Assembly (NCBI GenBank): GCA_025594325.1
Contig: JANHCV010000002.1
Coordinates: forward strand, 1,240,001 to 1,304,000
Direction: 5' to 3'
Length of the DNA stretch: 64,000 nt
From: Blastocladiella emersonii ATCC 22665
Lineage: Eukaryota; Blastocladiomycota; Blastocladiomycetes; Blastocladiales; Blastocladiaceae
Shown here in pieces: positions 31,420 to 42,082 of the stretch. Numbering within the stretch: position 1 is the stretch's first letter; each line of letters starts with the position of its first letter. The notes under the pieces are model-generated. The model was not told the DNA's origin. It worked only from the letters and a program-made list of their open reading frames with translations, and searched no databases. The position numbers and the translations under genes were made by a program.

Positions 31420-34400
31420 TCAGCGCGCAGCCTGCTGCGGCAACGACGCGCGCGACGCCGACGACGCCGGCGCGGCCGCCGACTTGGCGAGGCCCGAAGA
31501 TGTCCGCTGCTGCGCGTGCGCCGGTGCAGCCGCCGCGGAGAGACCCGCGTGCGACGCGGCCGACGCCGAGGCGGGGACACGGACGACCGAGGCCGCACTC
31601 GCGCCGCCGACGTTGAGGACGACCGTCTTGACCGACTCACCCTCTGCGGCCGCGGTACCGAGCATCAGCCCGCGCGTCTGGTCGAGATGCACACGGGCCC
31701 ACTCGCGCTGCAGCGACTGGACGAGCATGCGGAACACATCCCCGTCCCCGCCGGCCTTGGCGCGGAACGCGAGGCACGGGCGGAGCATGCCGAGTCCCTG
31801 CCGCGTGAGCTTGACGGTACACACGGTAGGCCGACGGCGCGTGGTCTGGGCGAGACTGGGCGTGTGGCGGAGGATGGCGCCGGTGGGCGAGACGCCGTCG
31901 GCCGTGATGTGCAGGGTCTTGGCGATCTCGACGAGCCGCGCCACGGGGTCGGCGAGCGCGAGCCCGCCGTCGGCCGCGGCCGCCGCGTAGTTGGACGGCA
32001 GCGTGATGACGTGCGACCCCGCGAACAGGGACTGCACGCTGGGCTTGCGCGCGACGACCGTCTTGGTGCGCGTGAGCGGCGCCGGGGTCGTCGGGGAATA
32101 CGAGCTCGCGGTGCTGGACCGCGGGAGCGTGGCCGCCGACGGCGTGTTGGCGAGGACCGTGGTAGGCGTCGTGGCGCTCGACGCGACCGACATGGACGAC
32201 CGGCTGCTGGCGAGCGGCGTCGGGCGGTGGCCGCGCGCCGGCGACGGCGGGAGCTGCTGCGGGCCACGCTGCGCGCGCGGCGGGGACGCGCGGATCGAGG
32301 GCGACCCGGGCGCCGCGAGCGAGTTGACGGCGAGCGTCGGCGTGGGCGCAAACGAGAGCACCTGGCCGAGCGGCGGGTGCGCGCCGGCGAGCCGCGCGTG
32401 GACCGAGTGCGGTGAGTCGGGCGTCAGGCACGGGCTGGGCCACGGGATCGCCGACGACGACGCGCGCGACATGGGGCTGTTGGGCGCCGAGCACGAACTT
32501 CCCCCAATCGCGCCCGACACGGACCCGTTGGGCGTCGAACCAGGGGCAGCGACGCCGAGCCGCGCGATCACGGCGGCGGGCAGGACGGGCGAGACGCCGG
32601 GCACGTACTGGTTGCGTGCGAGCGTGGCGGGCGGCGACGGGAGCGTGAAGGGGCGGTTGATCGAGTCGTGCGACACGACGATGGCCTCGTCGCTGCCCGT
32701 GCGCTGCTGGTGCGCGAGCTGGCGCGCCTGGATCTGCCGCGTGCGGCGGCGCTCGGCGACGGCCTCGGACGCGAGCACGGCAACGGACCGGCGGCGGCCG
32801 ATCACGGCGTCCGGCGCCACCGCTGCCGAGGCAGCAGCAGCCATGGCGAGCGGGGACGGCGCGAACAGCGTGCTGGGCGGCGCGGTCCGCGCGTTGGCGG
32901 CGGCCGCCGACGAGGGCGCCTGGGCGCGCTCGAGCCACTCGTAGACGAGCAGCTGCAGCGTGTGCAGGTGGTGGTGCGGGTCGCCGATCCCGGCGACGAG
33001 GTCGGCGCGCGGCAGCTGCGTGAGCTGCGTCAGCAGGATCATGGCGTCGGCGTGCAGGTCGCCGAGCGCCGGGTCGCGCGACTGCGCGCGCAGGTCGTTG
33101 GCGTGCGCCTCGAGGTCGTCGTCATCATCCTCATCTTCGCTCTCGGTCCCGTCGGCGGGGTCAAACGACGACGCGGACCCAGCGAAACGACCGTGGTTTC
33201 GTGGGCGGCCGCCGTACGCGCGGGCGAGGGCGTGGGCGCGGATCGCGCGGTCGGCGGGGACCTTGGCGAGCGGGAGGATGGCGCCGGCGTTGGGCGGTGC
33301 CGTAGGGGAAGCCCCACCGACGACCCACGGGTGCGCGAGCACGTCGGCCATGGGGATCCGGCGCGCGGGGTCGACGGTGAGCATGCGGCGGAGCAGGTCG
33401 ACGAGCTCGCGCGAGAGGAAGCCCGGGAAGTGCACCTCGCCGCGGCGGATGCGGGCGTGCAGCTGCGGCAGCGTCGGGGCGTCGAAGGGGACGCGCGCGG
33501 TCACCAGCACGTACAGGATGACGCCGAGCGACCACACGTCCACCTCGGGCCCCGTGTACGGGTGCGCGGAGATGAGCTCCGGGCTCGCGAAATACAGCGA
33601 GCCGCAGAAGGTGTGCAGCTGCGACGCCGGGTCGTAGAAGTTGGACAGGCCAAAGTCGACGAGCTTGAGGTGCCCGTCGCGCGTCAGCAGGATGTTCTCG
33701 ATCTTGAGGTCGCGGTGGACGATGTGGTGGGCGTGGCAGTAGGCTGGATGGTCATGGTTAGGGTCATGGTCGGTGGGCGAGAGCAGAGAGAAGAAGGAGA
33801 AGCCGTACCGACAGCGCTCAGCAGCGAGCGGGCGAGGCGCACGGCGTCGCGCTCGGGCAGGCGGCCGTTGGCGACGACGTGGTCGAGCAGCTGCGGGCCG
33901 TCGACGTACTCCATGACCAGGTAGAAGTGCGTGTCGGTGACGATGGCGTCGGCCATGCGCACAATGTCTAATGCGGGCAGGTCGGGGTGGCGAAGTCGGT
34001 TAGCCGTGTTTCGGATTCTCGCTCCACGCGCCGCGCCACTCGCGTGACCGCGCACCACCACGCAAAAAACGTACTCGGGTGGTTGAGCAGGAACAGGACC
34101 GAGGCCTCGCGCAGGACGCGCGTCTCGGCCGTCTGGTCGTCCTCGTTGGTGAGCTGGCCGCTGCGCGGGATGATCTTGACGGCAAACTGGTTTCGGGATG
34201 AGGCGAATCCGGTGGGTTAGCATCGCCGCCGCCACATCCGCAAAAACAGGCGTGCGTACCTTGTTGCCACACTCGTCGGTCGCCAGCTTGACCTTGCCCA
34301 TGGACCCCTGGCCGAGCGTCTTGCCGAACGTGTACTGGTCGAGCCGCGTCACGGACGCGAACAGCGTCTTGTCGGGCGACCCGGCCGAGGACGTCGTCGA

Positions 34401-34829
34401 CTTGGGCCGCGCGAGCGACCACCGCGACGGGCTGGCCGGTGTGGCCGCCGAAGTCGTCGTCGCGGCGACGGGCCGGCGCTCGACGACGAGCTTACCGGGG
34501 CGGAAGAAGGGATGGTCCCACTCGTCGTCCTCGTCGTCATCGAGATCGTCGTCGTCGTCGTCGGTCGAGCTCACCACCTCCTCGTCCTCGACGCGCAGCG
34601 GCATCGGGCGATCGAGCGACACGCGGCGGCCGCAGTGTGCCGCGGCGGCGACGGCATCGGAGGTCGTGGTGGTCACGGCGACGGCCGCGTTGGTCGACAG
34701 CGGCGACGAGGGCAGCGGCGGCGACGCACGGCGCATGTGCGGGCGGCGCGCCGTGGTGGTTGCCAATGGGGTGCCTCCGGCGGTAGCGGGGTGGCCGGGC
34801 GGGATGCGGGGGGCAACGAGGGCGGGCAT
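31420..34829 (-). CDS. KIN1: KIN1/MARK-type Ser/Thr protein kinase (1054 aa)
   Basis: CAMK-group kinase of the PAR-1/MARK/KIN1 branch, controlling polarity and the cell surface. Exons 34260-34829, 34075-34186, 33809-33967 and 31420-33743 join in phase (introns of 73, 107 and 65 nt). The first 165 residues are disordered with an acidic run (SSTDDDDDDLDDDEDDEWD). The kinase domain starts LDQYTFGKTLGQGSMGKVKLA; next come FAVKIIPRSGQ (catalytic Lys), HHIVHRDLKIENILL, LVDFGLSNFYDP, the KIN1-typical QLHTFCGSLYFASPELI, and YTGPEVDVWSLGVILYVLV. Subdomain XI is LTVDPARRIPMADVLAHPWV. The following 600 residues are low-complexity Ser/Pro/Ala, with a possible folded C-terminal region (TVCTVKLTRQGLGMLRPCLA, then DVFRMLVQSLQREWARVHLD) where the KA1 domain is expected; I cannot confirm it. 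Confidence 0.9.
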
Positions 34830-37336
34830 TGTAGGGAGGGGAGGGGTGTGCGTCTAGCAGTAGTGGATGGTGGTGGGAGGGGACGGGTTGGATGTCGAAT
34901 GGCAAGTCTATGGTGCCATATCACGCCGGATCGGGGAAGACGGCGGCGGCGGCGGCAGCGGCGGGAGGCGGGAGCAAGTCGGGAAGGAGGGCAAGAGGGT
35001 GCAAGTAGTGCTAGGGGGAGTAGTGGTGGCGCCGAGGAGAGATGGTAGCGAGGGGGAGGAGGAAGAAGCGCGACGCGAGATGTCAACAAGGTGCGCGGCG
35101 TGCGTGGGAAGCGCGTCGGACTCGGCGGCAGTGCACCGGATGAGGCGGATGGAGGCGCGCGCAACAAGCAAGGGCGCGGGAGCTGGTGGTGGGGGTGGGG
35201 TGTGCCGGCGAGGACAGCGGGGATTGCGGCGCGAGCAGAGAGAAATGAGCGGCGCGTGGGCGGGCGGGCGGCCGGTCGGTCGTGCACGGAGGGAAGGCGG
35301 GAGACGAGGCGGATCGAGGTCGACGTGAAGCACGCGCGCGAGTGACGGGCGATGAGCGCTAGATGATACAGGGCAGATACTCGTGCGGACGGCCGACTGG
35401 AGAGAGGAAGACCGATGCCTGCCGGGGCGTGCGTGGGGGGCGCGCCGGCTCCTTATAGTGCACAACCTTCCTCTCTTGCGACCTCGCGCGCGCGAAGCGA
35501 AGGCGGGTGGGGGCGCCGGCGGCGGCGGCGGCGCTGCACGCTGCACGCTGCACGTCGTGCGGACACGGAAAGTTAAAGTCTAACTGCTAGAGAACAAAGC
35601 GTCGAGACCCGCTGGCGTGCCACCGCGCTCGCCACCGCGCTCACCCGTCTCGCCCGCATTCGCTGCTGTACCAGGCACTCTGCCGTCCGGCTTGCTTGCG
35701 ACCTGACCATGCCCGCGTCCAACGTGAAAGCACTCGAGCAAGCGAGCGACCACGGCCATCACGTCCATCATCACCGCGATCTTCCGCGTGACGGTGGGGC
35801 TCGCAAAATAGAGTTACACAACCAGAACGCAATCGGCACGATCGCAGCCCTCTTTCTCTCTTCTTCACGCGCAGGCTGAAATGTGAGCGAAGTCGCTCAT
35901 GAAGGAGCGTGTCCCATCGCGACGGCAGCGGAGACGCTCCGTCACCGAGCGGATCAGCGACCACCGCGGCGACAGCGAGCCGACCCGGCCCGGGCTCCGC
36001 TACCGAGTTGACTCGATCCGCGCCAGGTACGGGGCCGCGACCTGTGCCGACCGTTTCGGCCGGCGCTCCAACTCGAATCCGCGGCGCTCGGATGCGGCGA
36101 CGCCCGCAACGGGCACCGCGCGCGTGCACGAGTTGGCGGCCACGATCACCTTCGGCCGTGATCAGCCCGGCCATCTCGTCGATGGATGTTGGTCAGCGTC
36201 GCAATGTCGGTGTTGGCGTCGGCGGCGATGGTCCGCTTGGCGATGGTCGGCGGCCAGGGTCGCTGCGGCCCGCCGTCGCCGCGCTCGTGCCTGCCAATCC
36301 CGCGCGCCTCAACAACGTGGCCACGCGTGCGCGCGTGCGTACATGTCCCTGAGCGGCATATCTGGCCGAGCGGGGAGGAGCGGAACGTTCGCGAGCAGCA
36401 ACGGCGGCGGTGAAGTTGAGGGTGGTGGCGAAGCGCGAGACGCGCGGGACACCCCCTGACGCCGGATCAGGCCAGCGTCCGCAGGGTGACGCGCGGTGAC
36501 GCACGCCTGTCTCACGACGCGTCATTCAGTGCGCGACCAACAACAACCTTGTGCGTGGGCGGCGGCGGCGGCGTGACCGCGTGACGAGCGCTCCTTGTCC
36601 GTCCTGCCAGGATGGCCACGGTGGCCACCGCGACAGCTGCTCCGGCGGCGCCGGCCACGATCGTCTTCGCCCGGCACGGCACGGCGTCGACCACGGCGAC
36701 CGAGACGCGATGGCAGGGCCTGCCGTCGCCCACCGACCGTCGCTGACCGACCCGCGGCCAGCCCCCTAGACTCCAACTTCCCGCACTGGGAAGCGCCGCC
36801 ATCCGCCTTTGCGCAGCGTGCGGAATCGGCTGACAACGTGCACGCGCGCGCGCGCGGGGGTGCGAGTGGAACGGCGGCGGCGGCGGCGGCGGTGATTGAT
36901 CACGGCAGTGATGGCTCGCCCTCGGTCCGCCCGCCCGATCCGAATTGGAAGGGATCCGGTGGAACTGGGGGCGAGGGTTGTCGCGCTACGCTCGCGCGTG
37001 CGTGCGTGCGTGGGGGTGAATTGGCGGGAGTGCTGACCGTTTTCGCGAGGGAGGGGCGGCGGGTCCGCGAGCGTGTGCTGCGTGGTCAAGTTTCAGCGGT
37101 GTCGCTCATGCAGGCGTGAGTTCAGACGCCACGCTTGTTTGGATCGGCACCGCTCCCAACCTCTCGAGGGCAGCACACTCCGCACCGGGGTCAAAGACTA
37201 GGGCTCTACCACGTCATTACATGTCGTTGTACACACACACGCCGCTGACCTCGGGGACGAGACGGCGCCAGAGCAGGGATGAGAACAAAAAAGGGGGAGC
37301 TATATGGGGGAACAGGACACACTAGCACACACCGCC
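34830..37336. other. 2.5 kb gene-free tract upstream of the kinase
   Basis: No gene supported on either strand. The kinase-proximal part (34830-35560) is purine-rich on the plus strand, hence pyrimidine-rich on the coding strand, as for a leader. It has a three-fold GCTGCAC tandem at about 35535-35555 and a (GGC)n run near 36870-36890. The right end is the 3' flank of eIF5A. Unusually long for this compact region; a long 5' leader with introns or an unrecognised noncoding RNA are both possible. Confidence 0.45.
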
Positions 37337-37816
37337 TTAGTTGCCCTTGGGGGCCTCCTTGTAGGTGATGGCGGCCTCCTCGCCCATGGCGGCGATGACC
37401 GTGATGAGCAGGTCCTTGCCCTCGTCGAAGTCGGCCTCGATCTGCTTGCCGAGGTCGCCCTCGGGCACCTTGACGTCGTCCTTGGTGGCGCCGTCGGCCG
37501 TCATGAGCGACAGGAAACCGTCATCGATGTTGATGAGCTGGTACTCCTCGCGCTTGACGTGGGGCACGTCCATGTTGTGGGTCGAGGGCGACACGTCCTC
37601 GAGCTTCTTGCCGGTGAAGATGTCGATGGCGACCATGTTCACCTTGGCGTGACCGTGCTTGCCGGTCTTGGAGGTCGACATGTCGACGATCTTGCAGGGA
37701 CGGCCCTTGATGACGACGTGGCCGTTCTTGCGCAGAGCAGAGCACTGCATGGGGTAGGTGAGCGAGGCACCGGCGCCGACGGCCGAGAAGTCGTGATCGT
37801 GCTCAGTGTCCGACAT
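37337..37816 (-). CDS. EIF5A: Translation initiation/elongation factor 5A
   Basis: Ribosome-bound factor that helps peptide-bond formation at proline-rich and other slow sequences. Uninterrupted frame of 159 aa from ATG 37816, full family length. The hypusination loop is [12 protein letters not shown], with Lys53 as the residue modified to hypusine. The N-terminal SH3-like half ([20 protein letters not shown]) and C-terminal OB half ([20 protein letters not shown]) are both complete. Divergent from RNH202 with a 770-bp shared upstream region; no TATA box recognised. Confidence 0.98.
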   Translation of the reverse strand: MSDTEHDHDFSAVGAGASLTYPMQCSALRKNGHVVIKGRPCKIVDMSTSKTGKHGHAKVNMVAIDIFTGKKLEDVSPSTHNMDVPHVKREEYQLINIDDGFLSLMTADGATKDDVKVPEGDLGKQIEADFDEGKDLLITVIAAMGEEAAITYKEAPKGN

Positions 37817-38586
37817 GGTGATGATTCTGGGAGAGCGGTGGCAGGGCGCGAGTCGTTAGCACGGGTGGCGCTCGCGATCGGGCAGCGGCGCAGCGGTGCG
37901 TCCAGTCCAGCGGGTGAGGCGAGAGCCGATACAGCGTCGGGCGAGGCGGGCGGCAGGCGCTCGCGCAGCACGGCGGACGCCGAAGTCAAAGTTGTTGATA
38001 CATGGTGTTGAGACCGCGCCACCCGCGACCGCTCGCGGACGGAGGTGGAACATCACGGGCGCGACAGGCAGCGCTGCGCCGCACACGGTGGCGGCGGAGC
38101 GACGGTCGTGTTGATGGTGCCGGTACGGGTGCCGCCGGCCGTGACTCCACTCGCTCTCGCAACGCTGCATCTGCGTCGACGTGCACGCTCGCTCGCACGC
38201 ACGGGCGCTGGACTGGACGCATCATGGGCCAGCACGCTCGTGAGTGCAACGTACACTTGGCGACAGGGGTGGGCAAGTAGAGGGAGAGAAGGAGCGGAGC
38301 GCGAGCCGAGATGCCCCGTTTCCGCCGCCACCGCGGCCGCCCGCTCGCTGCGTGCCCTGCGGCTTGCGCCCGCGTGATTGGTTCCGCCGTTGCTAGGGGC
38401 CTCCCGAGCCACGGTTCCTTGCACGTGCGGCGGCTGCCACACCTCGCAGTGCGGATCCGAGCTGTCACTCGGAATCACCTGATGGGCGCGTCGCCGATCC
38501 TTGCCTCAGAGGAGACGCGACTCTGGCCCTTGCAGTCCTACCTCTCTTCCCGCAAAGTAATCCATGTAACGAGTCAACGCAACGTC
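37817..38586. promoter_or_regulatory. Divergent promoter region (eIF5A / RNase H2B)
   Basis: No gene supported. GC-rich without a TATA box. An intron in the eIF5A leader is possible but cannot be shown. Confidence 0.4.
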
Positions 38587-39594
38587 ATGCCAAGAGACCG
38601 CATCTTCTTCCTGCCCGACGCCGTGGTCGCCGACGCACCGGCCGGCTCGCGGCTCGTCTCCATGGAGCTCCCGCACGCCCGGACAGGCGTGCCGGCCACG
38701 TTTCTCGTCCTCGAGTCGGAGACGACGTCGGCGGGTGGACTGAACCCGGCGCCGACCGTCCCGCTGCAGCTGTATGCGCTCGAGCACGTCGAGAACCCGC
38801 AGTCCTACTTTATCGACGACGCCGTGGTCCAGGACGGCTCGTTCTCCGTGGCCACGCCGTTCGACGTCACCTTTCTCATGCTGCGGTTGCTGAGCGAGCG
38901 TGCTGCCGAGGTGCGCGCACGCTTGACCCACCCTCCTGCTCGACGCAGCGCGCGCTGATCCGCGTTCGCGTCCCCCGTAGCGCTTCGTGATGCTCGACGA
39001 CCTGTTCCACCACCAGGACTTCCCTGACCTCGAGTACCTGGCGCGATACCCCAACATCCCTGCCCTGCTCGAGACGCACCTGTGTGACACGTCGGCCGTG
39101 ACCCCGACCGACACGGCGTACCGCCTGTCGCCGGCCAAGGCGCACCGGTGGCTCCGCGCCAAGTGCGACGCGCTCGTCGCCGCTTTCACCGCGCGCACGC
39201 CCCTGCACCCGCCCGACAAGCTCGGCGCTGCGGACCCGACGCGGTGGCAGCGGCGCGCCGTGGCGACACTCGAGGCGTGGGTGGCCGACGCGTGGGTCCG
39301 CGAAGCGCTCCTGACGCACTTCGAGTTCCCCGAGGAGCGCAAGGCCGACGCCCTCGACCAGCTCCTCCACAAGGCCGTGTTCCAGGGACCTGGCGCCGCT
39401 CGGCGCGACTCGTCTGCGGCGGGCGACGAGGGACCTGCGACCAAGGTACGCGTTCCCGCCGACCGATGCGGTTCGACACCAGCTAACGCGTCTCTTCCGC
39501 GCCGTAGAAACCCAAGCCGGCGCCGGCCAAACCGCCAGCCAAGCTCGCCAAGGGCCAGCGCACCATCTCGTCGTTCTTTGGCAAGAAACCCTGA
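38587..39594 (+). CDS. RNH202: Ribonuclease H2 subunit B with PIP box
   Basis: Non-catalytic subunit of the RNase H2 trimer that removes ribonucleotides from DNA and RNA:DNA hybrids. Exons 38587-38910, 38981-39445 and 39508-39594 are all in phase 0 (70- and 62-nt introns ending GTAG) and give 291 aa. Start at MPRDRIFFLPDAV, the usual beginning; a further upstream in-frame ATG near 38479 is less likely. Typical motifs: NPQSYFIDDAVVQDGSFSV, ATPFDVTFLMLRLL, LDDLFHHQDFPDLEYLA and a helical C-terminal half. The last exon encodes a basic Pro/Lys stretch and QRTISSFFGKKP, a canonical PCNA-interacting peptide (QxxIxxFF) at the very C-terminus, as in other RNase H2B proteins. Confidence 0.92.
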
Positions 39595-39946
39595 CGTAAT
39601 AGAGCATATCATTGCGTGACATGACGTTTTTCACGCTGGGCGCGCAGGCAGGCGGGAACCGAATCTGTGGGGAAGGGATGCACGCGCCAGGCTGAAACCG
39701 GGGCCGCGCGACGCCGCTCCTTCGGCTGACCGTCGAGCCGAATCTTCCGCGCGGCCGCGGCGACCGCGTCCCTGGACGGCTCCCACTCATCTCCACCTTT
39801 GTCAGCGCGCGCCAGCGTTGCCGACACCCGAGTGATAAGCCTCCGTCGGAGCCCTCGCGGCAGACGTTAAAAGGGCCCGGGCTCCCCGCGTCCCTGGCCT
39901 CGTCTCCTCCATCCCCATCCAACGCAACGACCTCTCCCATCCTACC
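39595..39946. promoter_or_regulatory. Promoter region of MFS carrier 1
   Basis: No gene. A TATA-like GTTAAAAG at 39866-39873 is followed by GGCCCGGG, about 75 bp before the ATG. The second carrier gene has a similar GATAAAAGGGCCGGG at 41973-41987. Confidence 0.5.
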
Positions 39947-41458
39947 ATGACATCGCCAACACTCGCGCCCTCGGGCACCCATGCATCGTCTTCTCCGGCG
40001 CCTGCCTACGACGCCGTGCCGACCACGTCGACGGTCGCGGCCGACCGCCACGTCGACGATCACCACCACCACGCGGGTTCGCACTACCACGCCGACCACG
40101 CCGAGGAGCAGGTCGACCTGTCGCACATCAGCAAGGCCGCTGAGGCGACCGTCGTCGACGAGACGTCTTCGGGCGACGACGGCGCGGACCTCAAGGGCGC
40201 GACTCCCGCGCCCGCGGCCGACCCGTACCCGGGCCAGATTGACGGCGGGTGGACGGCGTGGCTCGTGGTGCTGGCGTCGTTCCTGGCGCACCTGAGCGCC
40301 TTCTCGATCCAGTACAGCTACGGCATCTTCCAGGTGTGGTACCAGACGGTCGACTTCCCGACGGCGTCGCCCGCGTCGCTGTCGCTCGTCGGCACGCTGG
40401 GCCCGGCGTCCATGTTCGTCGCCGGGCTCGTGTCGGGGCGGCTCGCCGAGGAGCGCGGGTTCCGCCCCGTGATGACGCTCGGCGCCATCATTCTTGGTGC
40501 CGGCATGGTGCTGGCGAGTTTCGCGACCGAGGTGTGGCAGCTCGCGCTGACGCAGGGCGTCATGTACGGCGTCGGGTCGTCGCTCGTCTACTTCCCCGTG
40601 ATTGCGCTGCCGAACCAGTGGTTCAACAAGAAGCGGTCGCTCGCCGTCGGCCTCGCCGTGTCCGGGTCGGGCGTCGGCGGTCTGATCGGCGCCAACGCCG
40701 TGCAGGCGCTGCTGCCCGCGGTCGGGTCGGCGTGGACGCTGCGGATCCTCGGGATCGCGTCGTTCGCGCTGCTCATGGTCGCCGTGGCGCTGTCCGAGTC
40801 GCGCATCCCGACCAAGAAGCGCAATGACCCGATCATCGACTTCACGATGCTGCGCGACAAGCAGTTCCTGCTGATGCTGGTCGGCTCGTGCCTGATCCCG
40901 TTCGGCTACCTCACGCCCTTCTACTACCTGCCCGCGTACACGGTCAAGATCGCGCGCAAGGCCCCGTCCTTTGCCGCGTTCCTGCTCACGATCCTCAACG
41001 TGGCGTCGATCGTCGGACGCATTGCGACGGGCTACATTGCTGATAAGATTGGGAACATCAACTCTTTCATCATCTCGGTCATCGCCGCGGGCGTGACCAT
41101 GCTCGCCTTCTGGCTCCCCGCCGGCACCTCGTCGGCGCTGCTCATCATCTTCGCCATCACGTTCGGGTACCTCGCCGGCGGGTTCATCAGCCTCACGCCC
41201 GTCGTTGCCGCGCAGCTGTTCGGCATCGCGCGCCTGCCGTCGATGCTCGGCCTGCTGTACGCCGTGACGGCCATCGGCAACCTGTCCGGCAACCCCATTG
41301 CCGGCGCCATCATCGGGTCGGCCAGCCACGACGTGATGCCGTCGCGCGAGTACACGTGGGCCATTGTCTTCTCGGGCGCCATCATGATCCTCGGCACCGC
41401 GGGCACCGTGATCCTGCGGTTTGTCGTGCTCGAGCGCCGGTTCTGGGTGGCGCTGTAA
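39947..41458 (+). CDS. MFS monocarboxylate-type transporter 1 (503 aa)
   Basis: Major facilitator superfamily, monocarboxylate transporter (MCT/MCH) branch: plasma-membrane uptake or export of a small organic acid or related solute. Single exon, ATG 39947. A 95-residue cytosolic N-terminus includes a His-rich run (HVDDHHHHAGSHYHADHAEE) that could bind metal or sense pH (inference). The MCT entry motif is present (DGGWTAWLVVLASFLAHLSA, with SYGIFQVWYQ), then twelve helices; loop motifs include GRLAEERGFRPV between TM2 and TM3 and GYIADKIGN after TM8. The short central loop (ESRIPTKKRNDPIIDF) separates the halves. Substrate not predictable; fungal relatives include riboflavin and monocarboxylate carriers. 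Its paralogue follows in tandem. Confidence 0.88.
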   Translation: MTSPTLAPSGTHASSSPAPAYDAVPTTSTVAADRHVDDHHHHAGSHYHADHAEEQVDLSHISKAAEATVVDETSSGDDGADLKGATPAPAADPYPGQIDGGWTAWLVVLASFLAHLSAFSIQYSYGIFQVWYQTVDFPTASPASLSLVGTLGPASMFVAGLVSGRLAEERGFRPVMTLGAIILGAGMVLASFATEVWQLALTQGVMYGVGSSLVYFPVIALPNQWFNKKRSLAVGLAVSGSGVGGLIGANAVQALLPAVGSAWTLRILGIASFALLMVAVALSESRIPTKKRNDPIIDFTMLRDKQFLLMLVGSCLIPFGYLTPFYYLPAYTVKIARKAPSFAAFLLTILNVASIVGRIATGYIADKIGNINSFIISVIAAGVTMLAFWLPAGTSSALLIIFAITFGYLAGGFISLTPVVAAQLFGIARLPSMLGLLYAVTAIGNLSGNPIAGAIIGSASHDVMPSREYTWAIVFSGAIMILGTAGTVILRFVVLERRFWVAL

Positions 41459-42082
41459 GCCGAGTTGCGCGTGATTTCATTCGCTTGGGTGTGAATATAG
41501 TGACTTATTTAGCTTAGACCTCGTCGTTGTGTGAGAGCTTGCGTGGAGACCGGCTGCGAGACGCGTCCATCTATCACGTGTGGTGTGTTCGCTCGAGTGA
41601 TCGGATCAAGTCGAGTCGGCGGCCACGATTCCGTGCACCCGTCGCCGCCCACGTCTACGACCTGCCCTGGTCTAGGACGGCCATGACCATGGTCGCGGCC
41701 GTCAGCGAGCCGCGGGGCCACCACCGGGCATATCGTCATCTTCGCAAGGCAGGCTCAGGCTTGGCAACGAGTCAAGTGCGCTGATCCGTTTCATCAGGGC
41801 GTCGGCCCGCTTCGGGTCGGCGACCGAGCAAATCCGAGGCGTCGCGCCGCGCCTTGTCCTCGGGCTCGGCTCCCTTGTCTCGCACGCGTGTCTCGCACCG
41901 CGCGAGTGTTGCCCCGCGCTGCCGCCGATCAGCCGTGCCGACGGCATCTGTGGTCAGCGTGGGCCCGCCGCCGATAAAAGGGCCGGGTTCGGCGGCCGCG
42001 AGCTCGCGGCGATCCCTTCTCCCCTATATCACCCCGCCCGCCCCCGCACTGCTACGGAATATATTATTGCTTGCTGCACACT
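41459..42082. promoter_or_regulatory. Intergenic region and promoter of MFS carrier 2
   Basis: No gene. A palindrome-rich GGCCATGACCATGGTCGCGG lies near 41672. Paired GTCTCGCAC words at 41877-41885 and 41890-41898 flank an ACGCGT. GATAAAAG at 41973-41980, about 105 bp before the ATG, is the likely TATA element. Confidence 0.5.

Noticed and set aside
34867-35328. 153-codon plus-strand frame upstream of the kinase
   Set aside because: Gly/Arg/Glu-rich reading of a purine-rich promoter tract with no recognisable feature.
38876-41329. 817-codon open frame opposite RNase H2B and MFS carrier 1
   Set aside because: Spans two unrelated plus-strand genes and their intergenic DNA, with Arg/Gly/Asp-rich noise.
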